A DNA stretch of 64,000 bases, from positions 91,718,501-91,782,500 of the forward strand of contig CM027383.1 of the NCBI GenBank assembly GCA_015680905.1, read 5' to 3'. Made by a program: the position numbers and the translations under genes. Below the pieces are notes generated by a model. It was not told the DNA's origin and ran no database searches. It was given only the letters and a program-made list of their open reading frames with translations. Source of the DNA: Coptis chinensis (Eukaryota; Streptophyta; Magnoliopsida; Ranunculales; Ranunculaceae). Shown here in pieces: positions 49,205 to 60,966 of the stretch (within the stretch, counting starts at the first letter, position 1; each line of letters opens with the position of its first letter).

Positions 49205-49335
49205 GGTTTCAATTAGGATTCCCTAGATGGGAAATTAGGGTCTCTCCTCCCCGCAATACACACTACTTTTTTTTTGTGTGTACTTAGGGGGGAGACCCTA
49301 ATTGACTCATCTAGTGGAGAGGTAATACTAGTTAA
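49205..49335. repeat. Foldback hairpin repeat
   Basis: Arms of about 45 bases pair across a T-rich loop: ATTAGGGTCTCTCCTCCCC at the left against GGGGGGAGACCCTAAT at the right, with outer CTAGATG/CATCTAG and inner ACACAC/GTGTGT also pairing. Small MITE-like element; no clear target duplication. Confidence 0.55.
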
Positions 49336-51858
49336 CCCTTCTCTTAATACCTAGGTAGTTTTCTGTGACATGTATGTTCAATCCTTGGGTTGCCTACATT
49401 GCCAGATCTCCTGTAAGTGGCAAACCATAGGTACTTGCAAACAAAGCTGACTAATCTCTATTTTCTTTGAGCTTGTAGATTCATCCACCCGAGTAAAATT
49501 GTAATTACATAAGGCCAACCCGATCGAGCTGTGAACATTTACTCGTGTTTTGTGAAGATTTGCACAACTGCACAAGTGAAGGGGACAACAAAGCTGATGA
49601 TTTTTCAACTGCGTTGTAGACCTAGTAGGGTTTGTATAGCTCACAAGTTTTCAGTTCTGCGATGATTTATAAAAAAACTACTGCCATCTCATTTGTTAAC
49701 CCAGTATTAATTCTCTTATGTAAAAGTGTAAAACCTTTTAAGGCATCACCAATGGTCGTTAGCAACAAGACAAACTTGTAGCCATGTAGGATTTGGCAAT
49801 GCCAACTAGTGCCACGTTTTTTTTTTGTCCAATCATCCATTTGCAATTTTGTTATTTTTGAAGTAGTAAGAAATGCAGAAAAAGCTTAGCGTTCTGAGCA
49901 GTGCCATTCTATATGTGACCTCAACTGGCAGTATCAGCATTTACACAATTATACCATAGGGGAACGTTATAAACATTCATAAAACAATTTTTTTGCTGAA
50001 CCCTCCAACCAACCACTCCACCAGTCCCAAGCTGGTCGAGTTGTGGAGCAAAAATTTGTTATGGCTTCTTGCCTTCTTGAAAGGTGACTACAGGGTTTGA
50101 GCAATGCTTATCCAACACCTCTTTAGGCATCGAAAAATTAGAGATTAATGACTACGGAGTATGGAGTAAGTTTGGGACAACAAACCTGGTGGTATGATTG
50201 ACGCCATAGGATTCCATTACATAAGTTAAAGCATACTTGTTTTTGCTATTAGTAGTGGGATTTGAGTCAGCAATGTAGCCTTAAAAAAGAAAGGATCCAA
50301 GATTTCATAAATCGTCTTAACTTGAGTGAATACTTCTTTTAGCTTTATCACTCGTGGGGCATACTTGAAAGGGGCGTGAGAGAGAAAGAAGAAAGAGTTG
50401 AATAGGAGGAGTACACTGTACTCAATCCCATTGAAGGAAAATCCAACTAACCGTTTGACCAAAGGCCCCATCACCACCTATCTTCATTGGATCAAAGAAG
50501 AATCTTTGGTACTAGAAGTAAGAATGGATAGCTAAGTCCAAAGGAGCTTGCCTACTCAAATGTCTATTTCTTTGTAATATGCTCTCTAACTCATTTAAGC
50601 TTCACATCTTTTTTGCTCTTGGTTTTTTATGCTCCTAGGAATATGATTTCAAGGGTATTCTGCAGTTCATAGAAACCAATAATGATAATATTATGCATAC
50701 TGTTTGATGTCATCAATACTCATCATAAATTGACTAGAAAAGCCTTTAGCTTATGAAAATCAATAATCCTATGTCAAAAACCACGCGGTAATTTGGATTC
50801 TTTTTGTGTATCGTGTTCCATTCACCCAATTTAAATCACCCGACATTCAACTGACTACTGCATACACACATAGTGACGATCTCGATGACTTGGTCGTCAG
50901 CTTGTGAAAGAAATATTCATTTAGGAGAAAACTTCTGATAAATGAGTGCTCTTAAATGTTAACATCTAGCAGTTTCAAAATTTGAACCTAGATGATTGTT
51001 ATCAACTTAAGAATCATTTTTTAAGCTAAGGTCACAAACTCAAAAAGTCACAATGAATATGGGTCTTTGTTGTAATTTTGCTTCAAAGTTAAGGGCACGT
51101 ATGGCAAAGACAAATTGAGTAGCCTGAAGACTGTCCTGAGAGATGTTGTTTTCCTAAACATTAGGTACTGTTTGTTGTTTTGCACTCAAGCAATAGTTTA
51201 ATTAAAGATTCAAAAGGGAGAAGTTCAAACAGCGAGAGAATAAAAGGGCAGAATGTATTAGTAGTAGAAGCATGTGAGAAGAAGTAATGGAGTGCAGGGG
51301 CTGGTGGTGGCGCAAGAACACATTTCTCTTATCTACAAAGCGTTTAGTACTCAACATTACTTCACGCCTTACACAGAAGACCAAAGGTAAGCATTATGCG
51401 TTGTTGCAATATAAATCAAATAACAATATGTTAGAAGTATGCACGAGCCACACTTCAGGTCACAACACCTATGAGCAACAACCATCACTGAACTATCTTA
51501 ATTTGTATTGAACTTTCCCAGCTGATGTTCAAAGTTTTCTTGGTTTTCTGTTGCTGAATTGGATGAATTCTTGACCCCTTATTGAACTACTTAAGCCTAA
51601 CCTTTCAGCGTTCATTTCTTTAGCAATCACCCTTTCATTGCCTACTTTGTAGCATCGAGTCATCAGAGTTTTTTGTAAAGAAACATCCTTGTGACCTTGT
51701 CTTCACACATTCAATCCCTTTTTCTTTTCATTTTTAAGGAAAGACACTATGTATTTGAATTCATCACTCCATCAGTATGTTACAGTTGGAACACAAGCCC
51801 ATTGAAAAGGATTCAGTTTTATCGTATTCTGAATTCTATTTTCGCTTTTCTTTCATCT

Positions 51859-52044
51859 ATGGCAGGGAGAAGGCATGGATTGGTGAATCTATACAAGGAC
51901 ATGGAGTCCTGCAGTGAATATGGAGACATACAAGTGATGTGGGAGATGCTACACTCTGCCCATCCTTCAAATATCAAAAACAATACCAATCACAGCAACA
52001 ATAAAAGAAGCTCACAGTGGAGATTTTGCTTTAGACCAACTTGA
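51859..52044 (+). CDS. Possible 61-residue small protein, function unknown
   Basis: ATG 51859-51861 to TGA 52042-52044, single exon. The peptide starts MAGRRHGLVNLYKDMESC, has SEYGDIQVMWEMLHSAHP in the middle, an Asn/Ser/Lys-rich linker and the aromatic tail QWRFCFRPT. The order (acidic amphipathic front, polar linker, Trp/Phe/Cys-rich end) looks selected rather than random. No signal peptide or membrane helix. The same frame is open for 56 codons upstream, but the codons there are hydrophobic and noise-like, so I place the start at this internal ATG. I cannot assign a domain; I suspect a short eudicot family of unknown role. Confidence 0.5.
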   Translation: MAGRRHGLVNLYKDMESCSEYGDIQVMWEMLHSAHPSNIKNNTNHSNNKRSSQWRFCFRPT

Positions 52045-52630
52045 GCTATAGACACATGGTCTTCTGCAAGCTTTAAAAAATGTTCTTAGAAAGATTATGT
52101 ATGAATCACTTCTGGTCATTTGGTAAGTCAATTGTTATATGACATAAATTTTGTGTTTGAACGATCAAAATCATGATTCAGAGTTGCAGACAAACCACTT
52201 GCTTGAAAATGCTTTTCAGACAGGCAGAGAGCAAATGGCGTTTAAAATTTGGAAAAAATAGAACTTACGCAGATGAAGTGATATGCCCAAATTATCTTTT
52301 ATGCATGAGATTGGTGCGAAAATGATGAGTTCCTACTTCCATAATGCCCATTAAAATGGCATAAAACAGAATGTTAATATGCTCAGCGGAACTGGGGTGC
52401 AGGGCAACCAGCCCAAGTTTTTCCTTCGGATGTTTTAAATTTTCAGTACATAATAAAAGTTTATATATCCTTAGCCTTAATATATAAAGCAAAGAATCGA
52501 TGTATTCTTACTACTATGAACAATCGCAACATATGATCCAAGAAGTATGGTACTGAATTAGAAGATACGGGACAATTGTGAGTGAATGGCGCATTTTGTT
52601 GACTACTATCTAGAAAAGCCCTGTAGACCA
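52045..52630. other. Intergenic, up to the tail of LINE 2
   Basis: Probably the 3' UTR of the small ORF, then featureless DNA. Confidence 0.4.
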
Positions 52631-54231
52631 GTTTTTTTTTTTTTTATTTGCTGGGTAAGTTAAATTGTATTAAAAAGAAAACAAAAAAACAGACAAGAGG
52701 TTTTTAAGGAGGCAACAGGCTGCCTCTCTAAGGTCAGACTCAATCAAGCATCCATTACTTCCATTTATAATTATGGAGTAAAGTATATTTCACTGAAATC
52801 TATAAAAAGTTTGGAAAGGCCCTTCCCATTTGTGAATTCACTCTGGTTTGCCTTCAAAAACAACTCTCTTATTCTCTGTAAGGGTTGTAGCAGTCTTTGC
52901 CAAGGTGTCAGCAGTGAAATTGTCTTCCCTAAAGATAGTGGTTATCTTAAGTTGATGAATGGCAGCTGTGCAATTCGTCCATCTTGCTTGGAGTTGCCAT
53001 GGCACATTACCACTTGTAGAAGCTTTCGAGGCAACTTCTGAGTCCGTTTCTACCCAAAGCCTGAGCCATCCTCTAGATACGGCAGTTTCCACACCTTCAA
53101 GGATAGCTAAACACTCTGCCCAGAAGCTTGTTGCAGTCCCAATACTTTTCCACATTGTCAGCTTGAAGTCTCCCATATTTCCTCTGTAAGAAACGCCAAT
53201 ACCCGCAGGGCCTGGATTGCCCGACGCCACACCATCTATATTCAGTTTGATTACATCAAGTTCTGGACAGATTTTCTGTGATCTTTACTTGAGTTCTAAC
53301 ATAGTACTTGCACTCTACTATATTAGGTCCATTTTATTCAAACAAAACCTTATTCCTTTGCTTCCATATGCTAGCCAGAACAGCCACCATACATGCATTC
53401 CACATTTGCTTCAGTCGAGGACTCCATTTTCTATTCGTACTCATAGCATCTTCAAGACTCATAACTGGATTCTTCTTGAAAACTGCAGAGATCCACTGCC
53501 ATAGTAGTTGGGAGAAGGAACAGTGCCATAAAAGATGGTCATTTGTCTCAGTTTCATTTCTACACAAGCTATAACAAGATGCTAAATGCACACTGACTTT
53601 TCGTACTCTTTCATCAGTGGCCACCCCTTTTTGCAAAATTTTCCATACCAAAGCAGCAGGTCTCGGGTGTATATGGCAATTCCAAATAAATTTTCTCCAT
53701 GTAACCGAGGGTTTTTTCGTTCTGATCTCATCATATGCCGACTTTGTAGAAAAATTACATTTCATATCAAGGCACCAAACTACATACTCATAAAAAAAAT
53801 TGGACTGCACTTCTACACTATATTCACTCCCACATGAACACTATCCATCAGCTCTTGTAGAATATTAGGAATACTCCATCTGTTTTCTTCTAAAATATCA
53901 CACACTTTTACTCGACATCCTTTCAGTTCTTGAGAGCTGATATTCAGTAATTGCTTGAGAGATTTGTTTCCTAGCCAATTGCTTCTCCACAAATCTGTAT
54001 TCTTTCCATCCGCAATCACCCATTGAGATCTTGGAACCACTTCTTCCAATGCATCCTTGATGCTAGTCTAGATAGAAATAGGCTTGTGATATGTAATCAT
54101 TTCACCATCCTTGTTAAAGTATTTAGCTCTCATAAAAATACTCAAATCACTCTCACCATCAAGAACTTACCATGCCATTTTCATGAGCATAGCTGTGTTC
54201 ATGTCTTTAAGTCTTCTTATTTCAAGCCCAC
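52631..54231 (-). mobile_element. LINE 2, 3' half (ORF2 C-terminus and poly(A))
   Basis: The element runs leftwards and ends in an A-tail (T-run at about 52631-52643 on the plus strand). Open pieces are RNase H (52838-53230: GPAGIGVSYRG, WVETDSEVA, FREDNFTADTLAK), the zinc-binding RVT domain (53334-53810: FIWNCHIHPRPAALVWKIL, CRNETETNDHLLWHC) and the linker before it (53813-54049: WVIADGKNTDLWRSNWLG). The pieces are separated by stops or shifts. At 54231 the LINE is cut by the LTR-derived insertion, and its sequence resumes at 59942. Confidence 0.88.
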
Positions 54232-54284
54232 TGTCACACTCTGAATTTCGACAAAATCAGAAAAACAATATTTGTTCCCGACTC
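54232..54284 (+). repeat. 53-bp inverted end, left copy
   Basis: Pairs with 55425-55477 with only a few mismatches (TGAATTTCGACAAAATC core). The same terminal style appears at LTR ends that are palindromic to each other. Confidence 0.8.
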
Positions 54285-54633
54285 ATTGATTTTCGAGGTG
54301 TGATGCACTCTCAACTTCCAAAAACCCATTATCTGTTTAACTATTCCAATAATTTGAAACCAATAAATTTTTTTAAATAAACAAAAGTCTTCTACATTAC
54401 AAAAATTTACAAATATGATTAAGTTACAAATTTCTTTTCAACAATGCTTTAATTATAATTACAACTGAAAATACAAAATATTGTCTCAACTAAAAATCTA
54501 TTGCACCTTAAAGGAAAACAAAACATATTATGTAATGAGACACTAACACAAACCACAAGTCGTAATCAACCTTTTTCAACACTAATCCTGTCAAGACTTA
54601 TTGACTATGTTCATTTTATGAACATACCCGATA

Positions 54634-54692
54634 AGCAAACATGCAAATCGGGTCAGCGGTCAGCAAACATGCAAATCGGGTCAGCGATCAGC
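54634..54692 (+). repeat. Short tandem repeat (unit about 27 bp)
   Basis: GCAAACATGCAAATCGGGTC occurs twice in a row, 27 bp apart. Confidence 0.8.
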
Positions 54693-54776
54693 ATTATAAA
54701 CAATGCTGGTATGAGTAGCCATAAAATGCAAATCATATTTATATATATATATATATACACAAACAATACGGTAGTT

Positions 54777-55060
54777 AGTTCTACCACCGAGGTGCCTTAA
54801 CTTTCAACGAATAATACAACATTCTTAAATATAATAATTAAGGCATGTAGTTCCTCCACTGAGGCGCATTAACTTCCAATTCAATAATAATAAAGCATTT
54901 AGTTCTTCCACCAAAGCGCTTTAACTTCCAACGAATAATACAACATTCTTAAATACAATAATTAAGGCATGTAGTTCCTCTATTGAGGCGCATTAACTTC
55001 CAATTCAATAATAATAAGGCATTTAGTTCTTCCACCGAGACACCTTAGCTTCAAATCGTA
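54777..55060 (+). repeat. 124-bp tandem repeat (about 2.3 copies)
   Basis: Units begin AGTTCTWCCACC at 54777, 54901 and 55025. Each contains GAATAATACAACATTCTTAA and, half a unit later, a related AGTTCCTC...GAGGCGCATTAACTTCC, so the unit is itself an old dimer. It lies in the left block of the LTR-derived insertion. Confidence 0.85.
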
Positions 55061-55424
55061 CTAGATCAATTGTATCTAATAAAATAACAAAATTAAAACT
55101 TACTTTATACTTACACTGGTGTAGGCCTAATCACAGAGTGGATCACACTTGCATAAATAATCAATTCAACCCACCCTTCTGCAAAACCATTGTGAATGCA
55201 AAATAAATTACAATAAAACAAACATATCATATACATAATTTCAATCATCTCATTGAACCAACAAGAACAATCTCAATGACCAATTTCATAACCACAATAA
55301 ATAATTTATTATAGATTTAACGTACACTTTGATATATCATCACAATTATTGTTTAAAGTTTCTTCAAGTGTCTCTAGAATCACGTCGTATATCATCACAA
55401 TTACTTTGATAAATCATTTTTTAA

Positions 55425-55477
55425 GAGTCGAAAACAAATATTGTTTTTCCGATTTTGTCGAAATTCAAGGTGTGATA
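55425..55477 (-). repeat. 53-bp inverted end, right copy
   Basis: Inverted match to 54232-54284. It ends GGTGTGATA and is followed by a primer-site-like sequence. Confidence 0.8.
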
Positions 55478-55480
55478 GTT

Positions 55481-55494
55481 TGGTATCATAACAC
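55481..55494 (+). other. Primer-binding-site-like sequence
   Basis: TGGTATCATAACAC, three bases after an LTR-type end, resembles the TGGTATCAGAGC tRNA-Met site of plant LTR elements. Confidence 0.5.
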
Positions 55495-55884
55495 TTGGTT
55501 AGCTTAGACTTAGGTGAGTTTAAGTGATCCTCGGATCGTGGTTTATGGGTAGTGTTTAGAAAATTTTATTTTTAAAACTATTTGCACTAGTCATTTTATT
55601 TTTACAAAAAAAAAATAATAATAAAAAATAAAGTGAGTCAATATGTTTCTTGATTTGTTTGTATGTGTAATGTGTATATTTATATTAGTTATTTTTGTAG
55701 AGTGCAGATGAAATATTTTTTTATTTTCCTTATCATATGAGGAGTAGTTATATTTGTTATATGTTAATTATTAGCGATTTTTACCAAAGTAATGTGTGAT
55801 ACTATAATGTTGTTTTATTGTTGGCGTTCATTTTTTACTTTATGAAAATGAAAATTTCCATAATTTTTTACTTTCATGTTGACT

Positions 55885-57628
55885 ACATGGAGAGAAAATT
55901 TTCGTAATTTATGGAAGAAAATATAGAAAGACTTTGATGAGAAAGAAAATATCTATAATTTGTGGAGAGATAAAAAATTTTATTTGAAAAGAATGTGTAG
56001 AGAATTTGTAAATATGGAAATGTCTTGAGTTTGTTTTAGATCTAAAAGAAAGAAGAAGAAAACAAAAGAGAGAAAGAAAAACAAAAGAAGATTTAAAAAG
56101 AATAAGAGAAAAAAGAAGAAGAAGAAGAAATAATGAATAAATGAAATATTTATATTGTTTGGTGATATGGATTTTATATGACATTGATTCTTTTCTATGA
56201 TTGTTCTTTCGATGACAACAACAAAAGGGTGAGTAGATATATTTCTCTCAATATATATATATAATTTTTTTTTTGTGATTTTTATCTTGTTTGTTTTATA
56301 AATGTTTCATTATCATTTTATAAAAGTTCCATATTTAATTATGAACGTTTGCTATTTGTTTTGAAATTGTAATTGTCGTTTGGAACGATGATATGTTTGC
56401 AGAATTCTACACAAGTACTGACTTGTGACTTGAATTCAACTAATTATATGATGTAACTAGTTTTTTGACAGAACTAAACAATTTTAGTTCTCTGAGTCAT
56501 ATTTCATTTCCAATTAGCTTTCACTGATTCCAATTTATATTCTATTTGATGTGAATTTTACAAGAAAGTGCGTCAAAAAATTGAATATCATAATTTAAGT
56601 TGTTGGGTCTGTTCCATCACATAGTTTATGGTACATACTAAACAAATTAGTGTTTAAGAATTTTTGTATTGAAATGGATTTTATGTCTAATTTTCATAAT
56701 GGTATAATTGATTCAAAACTTTGATTATATGAATTCTCTAGAATTTTTAGAATGGACAAATGTCAAACTGTCCTAACCAATTTCTCATACATAAAACAAT
56801 ATACGTAACTTATTAATGTAGGTTTTAGTTGTACAATAATTTTTTTTAATAATCATGCAATTTGTATCGTGATAATATTTCAAATAAATGTGTATTGATT
56901 GGAGGAGTAATTATTTTATTTGTCTAAAGAGGTCTATTACATGTATTGGAATAAGAGTTGCATGCATAATTGTTTGATGAATATTGTATGTATAGAGCGT
57001 ATATTGATACCAGAATAATTTAAATATTTTTGGATGATGGCAGTATATGTATTAAATGTTGGTTTCGTATGAGTATAATTATTTATAGATTTTATTAGCA
57101 TGTGATATACGTAGCAAATTGGAAATGTTGTAATTGGGAAATTTATTTATTGTTAAGACGTGTTTGATGGCTAAATGGAGTTCGGATGGATTAATTAGAA
57201 ATCTTTGTAATGTAAATCAAAGTGTACGTATGATTTCAGTGTGACATGACATCCCTAAAATGTTATAAAAATATTATGTAGTATGTTTAGAGCAATGGTG
57301 ACATAATGGTGTATGCTATAATTGTTGTTCTGTTAAATGATATGATATGTTATGATATCTATTAAATGCGACATTTTTCAAAAATAAATGTAAACGCTCC
57401 ATTATTATATTTGTGATACTAGATGAGGTATTATAGTCTTTGTGGATATTTCCAAAAGGATTGTGGTTTAGTATAATAATTTTATTTGGCACGTGAAAGA
57501 ATAAAATGGTTATGAGATGGATGGTGATATTTCCAAACGTTGTGTTTTAGTGCAATGTATTTTATTGGCACATGATAGAATGTGAAATAATTACGAGATA
57601 TAATGGTAAGATATTTGAATAAATTACG
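55885..57628 (+). repeat. Giant inverted repeat, left arm (1744 bp)
   Basis: Begins CATGGAGAGAAAATTTTCG and ends GAATAAATTACG. It matches the reverse complement of 57994-59718 along its whole length at roughly 90%, with small indels. AT-rich, with an AAGAAGAAG-type purine tract near 56045-56130. No coding. Confidence 0.92.
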
Positions 57629-57993
57629 GAATGAAAATCCTATAACCTAACTACCATAACTCATGTGATTAGCTTTTGTGTAGGGCCTACGTAATATGAT
57701 TGGCCCTTGTATAGGGTGTATAAGATGCTGATTGACTCATGTGTAGGGTAATCGTAGCCGAATAGTGGCTTGATTATCTCGTTTGCAAAATTTAGAATGA
57801 GACGAACGGTATTTTATGCCGAATAGTAGCAGTACTCACCTAATAACGTTCGTGTAAGGGTTACCTGGTATGCGATATCCTGCTTGGGGTAATTACGCAC
57901 GGAGTGGTTCATTACATGATGGGAGGCATACGGATGTACATGTTCAGCGTTGGGGAGCGATTGTGGTAGCCAGGGAAACTAGGTTTTTCGTTA

Positions 57994-59718
57994 CGTAATT
58001 TATTCAAATATCTTACCATTATATCTCGTAATCATTCCACATTAATATATTGCACTAAAACACAACGTTTGGAAATATCACCATCCATCTCATAACCATT
58101 TTATTCTTTCACGTGCCAAATAAAATTATTGTACTAAACCACAATCCATTTGGAAATATCCACAAAGACTATAATACCTCATCTAACATCTCACAAATAT
58201 AATAATGGAGCGTTTACATTTATTTTTAAAAAATACCGCATTTAATAGATATCATAACATATCATATATATCATTTAACATAACAACAATTATAATATAC
58301 AACATTATGTCACCATTGCTCTAAACATACTGCATAATATTTTTATAGCATTTCAAGGATGTCATGTTACACTGAAATCATATGTACACTTTGATTTACA
58401 TTACAAAAATTTCTAATTCCATCCGAACCCCATTTAGCCATCAAACACGTCTTAACAATAAATAAATTTCCCAATTACAACATTTCCAATTTGTCATCAC
58501 ATGCTAATAAAATCTATAAATAATTATACTCATACGAAACCAACATTTAATACATACACTGTCATCATCCAAAAATCTTTAATTTATTATGGTATCAATA
58601 TATGCTCTATACATATAATATTCATCAAACAATTATACATTCAACTCTTATTCCAATACATGTAATAGAACTCTTTAGACAAATAAAATAATTACTCCTC
58701 CCATCAATACACATTTATTTGAAATATTAATACGATACAAATTGCATGATTATTATATTTTTTCTTGTACAACTAAAATCTACATTAATAAGTTACTTAT
58801 ATTGTTCTATGCATGAGAAATTGGTTAGGACAGTTTGACCTTTGTCTATCCTAAAAATTTTAGAGAATTCATATAATCAAAGTTTGAATCAATTATACCA
58901 TTATGAAAATTAGACAGAAAATCCATTTCAATACAAAAGTTCCTAAACACTAATTCGTTTAGTATGTACCATAAACTATGTGATGTAACAGACCCAACAA
59001 TTTAAATTATGTTATTCAATTTTCTGATGCACTTTCTTGTAAAATTCACATTAAATAGAATATAAATTGGAATCAGTCAAGGCCAATTGGAAACGAAAGA
59101 TTACTCAGAGAACCAAAATTGTTTAGTTCTATCAAAAAACTAGTTACATCATCTAATTAGTCGAATTCAAGTCACAAGTCAGTACTTGTGCAGAATTCTG
59201 CAAACATATCATCATTCCAAACGACAATTAAAATTTCAAAACAAATAACAAATGTTCATAATTAAATATGGAACTTTTATAAAATGATAATGAAGCATTT
59301 ATAAAAGCAAACAAGATAAAAATCACAAAAAAAAAACGATTTATATATATTTTGAGAAAAAAAATATATCTACTCACCCTTTTGTTGCTGTCATCGAAAG
59401 AACAATCATAGAAAAGAATCAACGCCATGTAAAATCCATATCACCAAGCAATAGAAATATTTTATTTATTCATTCTTTCTTCTTCTTCTTCTTTTTCTCT
59501 TATTCTTTTTAAATCTTCTTTTGTTTTTCTTTCTCTATTTTGTTTTCTTCTTCTTTCTTTTAGATCTAAAAAAACTCAAGACATTTCCATATTTACAAAT
59601 TCTCTACACATTCTTTTCAAATAAAAACTTTTTTCTCTCTACAAATTATAGAAATTTTCTTTCTCATCAAAGTCTTTCCATATTTTCTCCCATAAATTAC
59701 GAAAATTTTCTCTCCATG
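57994..59718 (-). repeat. Giant inverted repeat, right arm (1725 bp)
   Basis: Reverse-complement partner of 55885-57628. The loop between them (57629-57993) is more GC-rich than the arms and unique in the window. Outside the arm the right end extends 223 bp to the terminal GTGTTACA, with no matching partner on the left. Confidence 0.92.
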
Positions 59719-60189
59719 TTTCCTTATTAATAAAATCTCTACACATTATTTTAAAACTTATTAAAAACTTTCCTATTAAACCATTTTCATACTAAACAAA
59801 CTTTTTTTCCTTTTTTTTTTTTCAAAAAGTCAAACATACATATTCACTTAAATTTAATAGTCAACTTAAGATATAATCAATAATATATTAAATTTTGTGA
59901 AATAATTAATTTTGGACATTAATAAAAATAGAGGTGTTACACCCATCTTCAGCAAGTGGTTTACACACTCGATCTGTCCCAACTCACAGTTACTCCTTTT
60001 CTAATATTAGGATCACCTGACCAAAGAAAATTTCTCATAACTGTTTCGACTTCCTTGATTACAGACCTAGGCCATTTGTATATGGCTATGATGTAAATAG
60101 GAATGCTGCAAAGAACGGATTTGATTAAGATAACCTTTCCTTGGAAAGAAACCATTTTACCCTTCCAACTTGTGAGTTTTCTCTTCATT

Positions 60190-60725
60190 CTATCCAGGTC
60201 AGAGGCCTCAAATGCTTCATATTCCTCAAGTAATGTAAGGCCCTACTCAGTGTGTCTTCTACAATTGCAAAGAGAAGTGGAGACAAAGGATTGCCCTGCT
60301 TTAACCTTCTTTTCATGGAAAAATATCCAGTTGGGCCTCCATTCAGAAGAATTGAGATGTATGTAGAATTCACAATTGTTTTCATCCACTTGATCCAAGT
60401 TTCAGCAAAACTGAGTTTTTCCATTACTTGAAAAAGGAAGCTCCAATTCATAGTGTCATAAGCCTAAGTGATATCAAGCTTAAGTGCAATAGACCCTCCA
60501 TATTTTTTTCTATTCATCTCATTCATTAATTCTGAGGCCAGACAAATGCTTGCTTGTGAATTTCTCCCTGGTACAAACCCTATTTGTTCTCTTGTGATGA
60601 TCTTCTCAGCCATAACATTAAGTCTCAACTGAAGAAGTTCTATGATTATTTTGAAAAGGAAGTTGCCCATACAGATAGGCCTGTACTGGCTAAGCTTCTT
60701 GGCTTCCTTATCCTTAGGTATCAAA
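60190..60725 (-). pseudogene. LINE 2 reverse transcriptase part
   Basis: Carries LSQYRPICMGNFLFKII, REQIGFVPGRNSQASI, ALKLDIT followed by a stop where AYD continues, then GGPTGYFSMKRRLKQGNPLSPLLFAIV. After LRNMKHLRPLTW the text jumps straight to RMKRKLTSWKGKMVSFQGKV (60187 and below), so the FADD-bearing palm segment (expected about 100-150 residues) is missing. A deletion of that size destroys activity by itself. Confidence 0.85.
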
Positions 60726-60966
60726 GCAAAGAAGTTTGAGTTTAAACCTTTCAGTAAACTTCCTTAGATAAAGAAAGATTGTACTGCAGCACACACATCT
60801 TGTTTGAAGATACCCCAACAGTTGAAATAAAAGTGTCCCTGGAATCCATCGGGTCCGGGAGAGCTATATGCCTTCATGGAGAAGACGGTTGTCTATATTT
60901 CATCATAATTGGGAGTCTTTGTGAGAAAATAATTATCTTCTTCATCAAGCAATTTAGGGACAATAC

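Larger units (their letters stand above)
48504..51858. other. Intergenic, between RPS4 and a small ORF
   Basis: RPS4 3' UTR at the left. Contains a 47-codon minus-strand ORF (48949-49092) and a hairpin-forming repeat (49205-49335), both listed separately. I found no other gene; several 60-90 codon open frames show no domain or exon context. Confidence 0.45.
54232..59941. mobile_element. LTR-derived palindromic insertion (5.7 kb) inside LINE 2
   Basis: Ends are TGTCACAC at the left and GTGTTACA at the right (TG...CA). The flanks carry a near-perfect 5-bp duplication (CCCAC 54227-54231, CCCAT 59942-59946), and LINE 2 resumes exactly across it. No gag or pol coding is visible. Parts: a left block (54232-55477) whose last bases are followed by a tRNA-Met-type primer-site-like sequence, a spacer, a 1.74-kb arm, a 365-bp loop and an inverted 1.73-kb arm. 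The end and primer-site style suggests a non-autonomous Gypsy-like (LARD-type) element that was rearranged. It looks broken and rearranged, and is younger than LINE 2. Confidence 0.7.

Noticed and set aside
50226-50477. 83-codon minus-strand open frame
   Set aside because: No recognisable family, and the surrounding DNA shows no exon signals.
54738-54757. CRISPR-like or satellite array near the TA-rich stretch
   Set aside because: It is a simple TA microsatellite next to two 27-bp repeats; no spacers.
55909-56184. 91-codon Phe/Leu/Ser-rich frame in the left arm
   Set aside because: Antisense of the GAA-rich purine tract; composition artefact.
59521-59730. Hydrophobic Phe-rich open frame in the right arm of the palindrome
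   Set aside because: Arises from a pyrimidine-rich tract (CTT repeats); the matching arm does not conserve it as a protein.
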